DNA of 7,422 nt. It comes from Betaproteobacteria bacterium UBA6910 (GTDB lineage Bacteria; Pseudomonadota; Gammaproteobacteria; Burkholderiales; UBA6910). Shown here piece by piece: positions 1 through 4,566 of this stretch. The stretch lies in the NCBI GenBank assembly GCA_002451065.1, contig DKBC01000109.1, forward strand, positions 256 to 7,677. The letters are read 5' to 3'. Made by a program: the position numbers and the translations under genes. The stretch's first letter is position 1. Each line of letters begins with the position of its first letter. Below the pieces are notes generated by a model that saw only the letters and a program-made list of their open reading frames with translations, ran no database searches and was not told the origin of the DNA.

Positions 1-20
1 TGACCCGCCTCTGTTTGGGG

Positions 21-73
21 GGAAGGAAGAAGAAGAAGAAGAAGTAACAAGAAGAAGACGGCAACAAGAAGAA
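21..73. repeat. GAA/AAG purine-rich low-complexity tract with a short direct repeat
   Basis: Positions 27-44 are six consecutive AAG units. After a short interruption, the 11-mer AACAAGAAGAA occurs twice, at 46-56 and 63-73, a 17-nt direct repeat. The + strand is almost all purine here, unlike the balanced GC-rich sequence to the right. One reading frame is open from the left edge to a TGA at 74-76 and would give an acidic-then-basic tail (K, six E, then RRRR and QQEE); another gives six lysines ending at TAA 45-47. Either could be the 3' end of a gene lying mainly outside the window, but 15-25 codons of low-complexity sequence cannot decide this. Confidence 0.7.
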
Positions 74-170
74 TGATGGATGTCCAGACAGAGTGCGGAG
101 TCCAGCTCGGGCGGGGAGGTTCGGTTGAAGGAGGACACGACCGAACTTCCTCGCCCCGGGCTTCTGCTAT

Positions 171-175
171 GGAGG
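171..175 (+). promoter_or_regulatory. Ribosome binding site GGAGG for the 181-465 gene
   Basis: GGAGG lies five bases upstream of the ATG at 181. It supports that start over the in-frame ATGs at 73 and 169, neither of which has a comparably placed purine-rich site in normal sequence. The site overlaps the alternative ATG at 169. Confidence 0.6.
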
Positions 176-180
176 ATTCG

Positions 181-465
181 ATGGGTCCACAAAGATTTGA
201 CGATGTGTCTCCACTCAGCGTGGTAGGCGCGCTTCTACTGGGGCTGGCCATGCTCCTGCTGGGCATGTACCTGCTAACCACGTGGTATCCAAGCAACGTC
301 TCCTCGGAGCCGCTGGTGGTCTGGAGGAGTGCAGGTCAGATAATTCGCCACGCCGCGGAAACCGGTTCCCAGGGGCGGGCGTTCGAGGCCCGCCTCAACG
401 AACTCTCGCGAAACCCTGCTGCAGAAGCGGTGCGGCACGACGTCACTGTCGTCCGCTCGCGATAA
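181..465 (+). CDS. Small single-pass membrane protein, function unknown
   Basis: This 94-residue protein is not one I recognise. It has a short polar N-terminus, one strongly hydrophobic helix at about residues 12-34 (Leu/Gly/Met-rich, ending in TTWYP), then a polar tail with a predicted amphipathic helix at about 46-85. No cysteine pairs, metal sites or catalytic motifs are visible. The start at 181 is chosen for its well-spaced GGAGG; the same frame stays open upstream to ATG 73, which would give 130 residues, but the added part is Gly/Arg/Ser-rich and starts inside the GAA tract. The gene is separated from the next one by 352 bases with inverted repeats, so it is probably a separate transcription unit. 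The membrane helix and ribosome binding site favour a real gene; the lack of a recognised family keeps confidence moderate. Confidence 0.5.
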   Translation: MGPQRFDDVSPLSVVGALLLGLAMLLLGMYLLTTWYPSNVSSEPLVVWRSAGQIIRHAAETGSQGRAFEARLNELSRNPAAEAVRHDVTVVRSR

Positions 466-478
466 CCCGTCCCGTTCC

Positions 479-540
479 TCGGGAGCATCGCCGCCTCACC
501 TGGTCGACCCGCCACGGCGGGCGTGCTCGAGAGCTCCCGA
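479..540. repeat. Inverted repeat enclosing a small hairpin, after the first gene
   Basis: TCGGGAGC (479-486) and GCTCCCGA (533-540) are perfect 8-bp complements. Between them, CCCGC (508-512) and GCGGG (517-521) form a tighter hairpin. The structure starts 14 nt after the stop codon of the 181-465 gene. No T-run follows, so a classical intrinsic terminator is not supported, though an RNA 3'-end structure is possible. Confidence 0.4.
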
Positions 541-599
541 TCCGGCCACTCCCTCACAAGCGAAACTGGCCCTCCGCTAACGCGCCCGTTGCCGGCGCG

Positions 600-625
600 T
601 CGGATTGTTGCTTCGCAACATCCGA
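600..625. repeat. Stem-loop with a 3-nt loop
   Basis: TCGGAT(T)GTTGC at 600-611 pairs with GCAACATCCGA at 615-625 around the loop TTC (612-614). This gives 11 base pairs with one bulged T. The downstream bases are mixed (GCATCAACATCTTCC), without an immediate T-tract, so terminator activity is uncertain. It lies between the first gene and the transporter cluster and could separate the two transcripts. Confidence 0.45.
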
Positions 626-720
626 GCATCAACATCTTCCACAGTTTTGAGGCGTCTCAAGCTAGAATTCCGATCGCGACTGGGACAAGCGCCGCGCGCC
701 AAAGAACGCGGCTGTCGCCA

Positions 721-795
721 ATTAATTGAACCGCGGCTGACCGGGAATTCTGGCGGGTCATGGCAGAATCCTCCGCACGCGGCTCATTCAATAAT
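721..795 (+). promoter_or_regulatory. Nested inverted repeats in the transporter leader
   Basis: The outer arms ATTAATTGAA (721-730) and TTCAATAAT (787-795) pair over nine bases with one bulge. Inside, CCGCG (731-735) can pair with CGCGG (778-782), leaving four bases bulged. An inner hairpin pairs ATTCTG (747-752) with CAGAAT (764-769). The element ends 9-10 nt before the transporter's ribosome binding site, so it would sit in the 5' leader if transcription starts upstream. It matches no riboswitch class I recognise. It could be a regulatory RNA fold or an operator region. Confidence 0.35.
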
Positions 796-804
796 CAGTC
801 AGAT

Positions 805-812
805 GGGGGGAG
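805..812 (+). promoter_or_regulatory. Ribosome binding site GGGGGGAG for the transporter gene
   Basis: This purine run ends five bases before the ATG at 818. It fixes the start there rather than at 605, from which the same frame is open; the extra 71 codons would cover the inverted-repeat leader and have no membrane-protein character. Confidence 0.7.
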
Positions 813-817
813 AAGCG

Positions 818-2497
818 ATGGTCTATACGATTAGGTCACCCGCGTTGCTCATTATCGGCATCGTCATGCTGGCGTGGGGTGCTCTCAACAACGCCGGGGC
901 GGTGGATGGGTTGCAGGCCTGGCTCCACCCCGGCGTGTACAAGGAGCATGCCGCCGCCAAGGCAAAGCAGGAAGCGGACGCCAAGGCGGCCCAGGAAATG
1001 GCGGCAGAGGGCAAGGCCGCCCCGGAGGCGAAGAAGCCATCGGCTTCGAAGTTCGACGGCCTCAAGGCCAACCAGGCGCGGCTGTCCTACGCTTTCGGCG
1101 GAATCTTCACCCTGGTCGGACTCGTCGTGCTGCTGCGCAAGCCCAGTGAAGGCAGTGCCGATTATTATCTATCGGTGATTCCGGGGATCGCCTTCATCCT
1201 GCTGATCGCGTTTATCGTGCGCTGGGGCCTGGACCCGATTTTCGGCAATTGGGGCAAGGCGGCCGAGCCCACCCTGGGCTGGAATTTCGCCCGCATCTTC
1301 AATTTGAACTATGTGGTGATCGGCATCGTCATCGGGATCGTCACGGTCAACGTGTTCAAGATCCCCAATTGGGCCGCCAACGGCGTCAGGACCTCGAGGT
1401 TCTTTCTCAAGACCGGCGTCATTCTGCTGGGAACCCTGTACAGCGCGGCGGAACTCGCGCAGCTCGGGGCGCTGAGCGTGGTCATGATCGGTGTCTTCGT
1501 TCTAGGTTCGGTATGGCTGGTGCTGCTCATGGGCCCGCGCATGAAGGCCGAGAACTCCATGACCGGCGTTCTTTCCGCCGGCGTCGGCGTGTGCGGGGTC
1601 TCGGCATCGGTGGCCGCCGCTCCGGTGGTACAGGCCAAGGCCGTGGACATCGCCTACACCATCGGGACCATCCTGATCTGGGGAGTGATGTGCATGTTCA
1701 TCTTCCCCACCATCGGCAAGCTGCTCGGCATGGGGCCGGTCCAGTTCGGCGCCTGGGCCGGCACGGGCATCCTCAACTCCGCCCAGGTGGCGGGCGCTGC
1801 CCTGGCTTTCGATCCGCGGGGTATCGAGACCCTCAAGGTGGCCGAGATCTTCAATATCACCCGGGTCCTGTTCCTGCCCATCATCGTGCTTTGGCTCGCA
1901 GCCTGGTACGTGAAGCGGGAGGAGGGCGCCCAGCAGGTGGACCTCAAGCAGGTGGTGATCAGCAAGTTCCCGATCTTCGTGCTGGGATTTATCTTCATGT
2001 TCATCCTCAGCACCATGGGTGTTTTCGCGCCCCCGGGCCATTACCAGGGCAAGTACTTCAGCAGCACGGAGATCAAGGAGGACAAGCTGCTCAAGTCCAA
2101 GGACCTGGAGGCGCTGCAGGCGGCGCTGCCGAAAATGCGCAATGAGAAGGAGACCGAGGCGCTCAAGGCGCTCATCGCGGACAAGAAGGAAACGACCCGC
2201 GAACAGGACGGCATCCTGCGCAGCGTGGCCAAGATCCCCGACCTAGACGAGTCCGCCAAGAAGGCCCTCGAGTCAGCCCACAAGGCGGCGTGGCACACCT
2301 CGAAGCGCATCACCGCGTTCCGGGACTGGATCGCATGGCTGTTCGCCTTCGGTTTGATCGGCCTCGGCATGCAGATCACCGCCAAGTCCCTCAAGCAGGC
2401 CGGTGGCAAGCCGCTGATCATCGGCTCGATGGTCGGCACCATCAAGGCCGTGGGATCGCTGATCGTCGTGCTGCTGTTTGTGCGCGAATTCGTGTAA
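818..2497 (+). CDS. YeiH-type putative sulfate exporter family transporter, enlarged form
   Basis: This 559-residue multi-pass inner-membrane protein has about 11-13 hydrophobic segments. The core (about 150-400 plus 502-557) matches the PF03601 family to which E. coli YeiH belongs. Signature segments include the Gly/Ala-rich GVGVCGVSASVAAAPV (255-270), WAGTGILNSAQVAGAA (313-328), the stretch KVAEIFNITRVLFLP (340-354) and a final helix pair GLIGLGMQI...KPLIIGS. Family members are called sulfate exporters by prediction; substrates are mostly unproven. The protein is much longer than the roughly 340 residues usual for YeiH. The excess is an extra N-terminal hydrophobic segment (8-29), an Ala/Lys/Glu-rich coiled-coil-like stretch (43-80) and a charged helical insertion at about 405-498 before the last two helices. 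It is followed after 12 nt by a small membrane-peptide gene, implying co-translation. The family call is firm, the substrate is not. Confidence 0.88.
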   Translation: MVYTIRSPALLIIGIVMLAWGALNNAGAVDGLQAWLHPGVYKEHAAAKAKQEADAKAAQEMAAEGKAAPEAKKPSASKFDGLKANQARLSYAFGGIFTLVGLVVLLRKPSEGSADYYLSVIPGIAFILLIAFIVRWGLDPIFGNWGKAAEPTLGWNFARIFNLNYVVIGIVIGIVTVNVFKIPNWAANGVRTSRFFLKTGVILLGTLYSAAELAQLGALSVVMIGVFVLGSVWLVLLMGPRMKAENSMTGVLSAGVGVCGVSASVAAAPVVQAKAVDIAYTIGTILIWGVMCMFIFPTIGKLLGMGPVQFGAWAGTGILNSAQVAGAALAFDPRGIETLKVAEIFNITRVLFLPIIVLWLAAWYVKREEGAQQVDLKQVVISKFPIFVLGFIFMFILSTMGVFAPPGHYQGKYFSSTEIKEDKLLKSKDLEALQAALPKMRNEKETEALKALIADKKETTREQDGILRSVAKIPDLDESAKKALESAHKAAWHTSKRITAFRDWIAWLFAFGLIGLGMQITAKSLKQAGGKPLIIGSMVGTIKAVGSLIVVLLFVREFV

Positions 2498-2509
2498 GGG
2501 AGACAGATC

Positions 2510-2632
2510 ATGGAAGAGAAGCAATTCGACCGCGGCACCAGCCTGTCCATTTTTGTGAGTGACCGGCGGGAGGACCTGGGGGCGCTGGTCGCCGCCCTGG
2601 CCATCGCCATCGGCATCGTGCTCCTGATCTAA
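2510..2632 (+). CDS. 40-residue tail-anchored membrane peptide next to the exporter
   Basis: A short gene starting ATG at 2510, with AAGGGAGA ending six bases upstream. The product begins MEEKQFDRGTSLSIFVSDRR, followed by EDLG and a hydrophobic helix (about residues 24-40, Ala/Ile/Leu-rich) that ends at the C-terminus. That gives a charged N-terminus of about 23 residues and a single membrane segment, by charge probably with the N-terminus in the cytoplasm. It starts 12 nt after the transporter stop, so it is almost certainly on the same message. A small partner or stabilising subunit of the transporter is a reasonable inference from position and topology. I know no characterised homologue. 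The ribosome binding site, the sharp polar/hydrophobic division and the tight spacing support a real gene despite its size. Confidence 0.7.
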   Translation: MEEKQFDRGTSLSIFVSDRREDLGALVAALAIAIGIVLLI

Positions 2633-2641
2633 AGGGGCCTC

Positions 2642-2676
2642 CGCGGGCGCGGCGGGCACGGCCGGCCGCGCCCGTG
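2642..2676 (+). terminator. Strong GC-rich hairpin ahead of the usp gene; terminator, attenuator or mRNA-processing structure
   Basis: CGGGCGCGGC (2644-2653) and GCCGCGCCCG (2665-2674) are perfect 10-bp complements with an 11-nt loop; a G-T and a further C-G pair extend the stem to 2642/2676. It begins 9-10 nt after the small-peptide stop and ends seven bases before the USP start codon. No T-run follows, so full termination is not supported. It occupies the place where a USP ribosome binding site would be, and no clear Shine-Dalgarno is visible. Confidence 0.5.
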
Positions 2677-2682
2677 TTGCGC

Positions 2683-3150
2683 ATGGCATTCATCCCCGAA
2701 ACATTGCTGCTCGGACACCATGGAACCGAGGGAGCGGGTCGCGCCGAGGACCTCGCCTTTCAACTCGCGGCTCCCGGACACAGCCGGGTTTTGCATCTGC
2801 TGGTGGTCCCGGATTTCTGGGCCGGAATGCAGGGGGACGACTGGCTCAACAATGCCAGCACCCGGGACGTGTTTGCACGTTACGTGGAGGGAATGCTCGA
2901 GAAGGACGCGGCGGAGCAGGTCGCGGCTTTGGGGGCGCGCTGCAGGGCCAGGGGGCTGGAATACAGTTCCCTGGTGCGCTTTGGGGATCCCACCCAGTGT
3001 CTGCTCGAGGCGGCTGCGGCCCACTCCGTCTCGGCCGTTGTCATCGGGCCGCCGCGCCCCAAGGGAGTGCCCGGGTTTCGCTCGGGCGTGGATTTCGCCG
3101 CCTTGGTGCGCTCGGTCCGCACCCCGGTGATCATCGCCAGTCGCGGCTGA
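2683..3150 (+). CDS. Universal stress protein (UspA family), degenerate nucleotide loop
   Basis: This is a 155-residue cytoplasmic protein of typical single-domain USP length. The fold pattern fits: a first strand (ETLLLGHHG, 6-14), a long central helical stretch (54-92), then SAVVIGP (117-123) and a C-terminal strand TPVIIASR (147-154). USP proteins bind ATP or act as stress-linked regulators. The ATP-binding class carries G-x2-G-x9-G-S/T after the VVIG strand. Here the equivalent (GPPRPKGVPGFRSG, 122-135) is Pro-rich and does not match, so ATP binding is doubtful. I chose ATG 2683; GTG 2674 lies in the hairpin stem and adds only three residues. The stop overlaps the next ATG (TGATG), suggesting translational coupling. 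Family assignment is likely from pattern rather than from strong motifs. Confidence 0.75.
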   Translation: MAFIPETLLLGHHGTEGAGRAEDLAFQLAAPGHSRVLHLLVVPDFWAGMQGDDWLNNASTRDVFARYVEGMLEKDAAEQVAALGARCRARGLEYSSLVRFGDPTQCLLEAAAAHSVSAVVIGPPRPKGVPGFRSGVDFAALVRSVRTPVIIASRG

Positions 3151-3806
3151 TGCCGGACGCGGCTGCCGGCGAGTCGCGCCCCGCCGCGGCTGCCGCTCCC
3201 GGGGAGGACGCGGCCTGGGTTGTGGTTGAGCTGCCGGTCGCCCCGGACGCTGCCTTGGCCTTCGTCGGCGACGTCCAACGCCTTTTTCGCCTGAATCCTT
3301 ATCTCGAGATCCAGTCCTGGGAGACCGTCCCGGGGCGCCAAATCCGAGAGCGTTACCGGGCCCGATGGGTCAATGAGATGAATGGCATCGCCAGCGATCT
3401 CGAACTCGCGGTGGTGCCCAACGAAACACTGCCCGGGTACCGGGTCGAATACAGCGCGGGCATCAAGCGCTCCACCGAGGTGCGCGTGGAGCAGGCCGCC
3501 GGCGGCACGTCGGTCCTGACCCTGCGCGACGCGTACGATACGCCCGATGGAGCGGGCCGGGAACGGCGGCTCCAGGAGGTTGACCGCAGCCTGGTGCCTT
3601 GGGGCGCCGCCATCCGGCGCTACCTGTTGGGCATCCAACGTTGGAGCCGCTGGCCCCTTTACCGTTGGTACATGACGGGTTACTGGCTGCGCATGAAACC
3701 CAGGGAGCGGCGCATCGCCCGGCTGCTGATCTGGACCACGGCTCTGGAATTCCTGGTATTCCTGTTGGTGCTGAGCGTATTCCTGGTGGATCATGCGGGT
3801 GTCTGA
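3150..3806 (+). CDS. SRPBCC (START/polyketide cyclase-like) protein with C-terminal membrane anchor
   Basis: This 218-residue protein has an Ala/Pro-rich N-terminus (1-20) and an SRPBCC-like domain at about 22-160. Indicators are WVVVELPVAPDAALAFVGDV (23-42), the helix-grip pattern FRLNPYLEIQSW (46-57), alternating strands through VLTLRDAYD (122-130) and a long C-terminal helix (about 139-165). A basic, Trp/Tyr-rich stretch (163-190) then leads to one hydrophobic helix at about 192-214 near the end. SRPBCC domains hold a hydrophobic ligand in a cavity; the ligand here is unknown. The C-terminal helix suggests anchoring to the inner membrane with the domain in the cytoplasm. It overlaps the upstream USP stop by one base and lies 16 nt before the phosphoesterase. 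The domain call rests on pattern recognition. Confidence 0.65.
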   Translation: MPDAAAGESRPAAAAAPGEDAAWVVVELPVAPDAALAFVGDVQRLFRLNPYLEIQSWETVPGRQIRERYRARWVNEMNGIASDLELAVVPNETLPGYRVEYSAGIKRSTEVRVEQAAGGTSVLTLRDAYDTPDGAGRERRLQEVDRSLVPWGAAIRRYLLGIQRWSRWPLYRWYMTGYWLRMKPRERRIARLLIWTTALEFLVFLLVLSVFLVDHAGV

Positions 3807-3822
3807 GTGACGGGTGGAAGGC

Positions 3823-4566
3823 ATGCGGCTTGCGGTTTTGTCGGACATCCACAGCAATCTGGAAGCATTGCGGGCGTGCGTTGATCATGCGCGGGGCGAA
3901 GGTACCCAACGTTATGCCTTCCTGGGCGACCTGGTGGGCTATGGCGCCGATCCCGTGGCCTGCCTGGACCTGATCCAGGGCCTGGTGGGGGAGAAAGGCG
4001 TCGCGGTGCTCGGCAACCACGATCGGGCTGCGCTTACCGGGTGGTGCGATGATATGAGTTTCGAGGCCCGCGACGCGATTTACTGGACCCGCCGCCAGCT
4101 CCAGGAACGGCACTACGGCTTTCTGCGGAGCCTGCCCCTCACGGCCCGGGACGGCGAGATCGCTTTCGTCCACGCCAGCGCGAATGACCCGGGCAAATGG
4201 ACCTATGTGACCGATGGAACCCAGGCCGCGCGCTGCATCGGCGCTTCCCGGGCACCGGTGACATTCGTGGGCCATGTGCATCACCAGCTTCTCTACTATA
4301 CGCAGCAGGTGGGACGTCCCCGGGCGTTTCATCCCACTGCCGGGGTTCCAATCCCGATCTCCCCCCGCCGGCGCTGGCTCGCCCTGGTAGGCTCCGTCGG
4401 CCAGCCCCGGGACGGCAACCAGGCTGCCGCCTATGCCATGCTGGATTCCGAGCGCAACACCATCACGTTCTTCCGCGTGATCTACGACTACAGCGAGGCG
4501 GTGCGGAAGATTATCGCGGCGGGCATTCCCGAGCGCTTCGCGAAACGGTTGGAGACGGCGAGCTGA
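3823..4566 (+). CDS. Calcineurin-like metallophosphoesterase family protein
   Basis: This 247-residue protein carries the complete metal-binding motif set: SDIHSN (7-12, D8 and H10), GDLVGYG (35-41, D36), GNHD (64-67, N65 and H66), a histidine at FVHAS (117) and GHVHH (150-154). The later GSVGQPRDG (190-198) and C-terminal YDYSEAVRKIIAAGIPERFAK (221-241) are typical of a bacterial group often annotated as ApaH/PP2A-like phosphatases. The expected activity is di-metal phosphoester hydrolysis in the cytoplasm; the substrate (protein phosphate, nucleotide or other) cannot be read from sequence. ATG 3823 is preferred because homologues typically begin MRxAVLSDIHSN; GTG 3814 adds three residues. 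Its stop overlaps the kinase start by one base, so the two are probably translationally coupled and made in similar amounts. Confidence 0.88.
   Translation: MRLAVLSDIHSNLEALRACVDHARGEGTQRYAFLGDLVGYGADPVACLDLIQGLVGEKGVAVLGNHDRAALTGWCDDMSFEARDAIYWTRRQLQERHYGFLRSLPLTARDGEIAFVHASANDPGKWTYVTDGTQAARCIGASRAPVTFVGHVHHQLLYYTQQVGRPRAFHPTAGVPIPISPRRRWLALVGSVGQPRDGNQAAAYAMLDSERNTITFFRVIYDYSEAVRKIIAAGIPERFAKRLETAS

Larger units (their letters stand above)
466..817. other. 352-nt intergenic region, non-coding, several inverted repeats
   Basis: No reading frame here has both a plausible start site and protein-like composition. The region becomes more AT-rich toward 600-800 than the flanking genes. It holds the inverted repeats listed separately (479-540, 600-625, 721-795) and a 5-bp palindrome, TTGAG gcgt CTCAA, at 647-660. 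I could not find a -35/-10 pair with normal spacing: TAGAAT at 663-668 resembles a -10 box but has no fitting -35. The promoter for the downstream cluster is expected here but is not identified. Confidence 0.55.

Noticed and set aside
523..729. 68-codon frame in the intergenic region
   Set aside because: Ser/Arg/Thr-rich composition, no good ribosome binding site, and it runs through the 600-625 hairpin; judged non-coding.
761..776. TGGCAG motif resembling a sigma-54 -24 element
   Set aside because: The required GC at -12 is one base out of register, so it does not fit the consensus spacing.
605..817. 71-codon N-terminal extension of the transporter frame
   Set aside because: The strong ribosome binding site at 805-812 serves ATG 818, and the extension covers inverted repeats with no plausible ribosome binding site at 605.
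1249..2145. 298-codon + strand frame inside the transporter gene
   Set aside because: The translation is Arg/Gly/His/Pro-rich, as expected for a shifted frame of GC-rich coding DNA, while the overlapping frame encodes a coherent membrane protein.
3463..4332. 289-codon minus-strand frame opposite the SRPBCC and phosphoesterase genes
   Set aside because: It spans two well-supported genes antisense and shows no recognisable motif.
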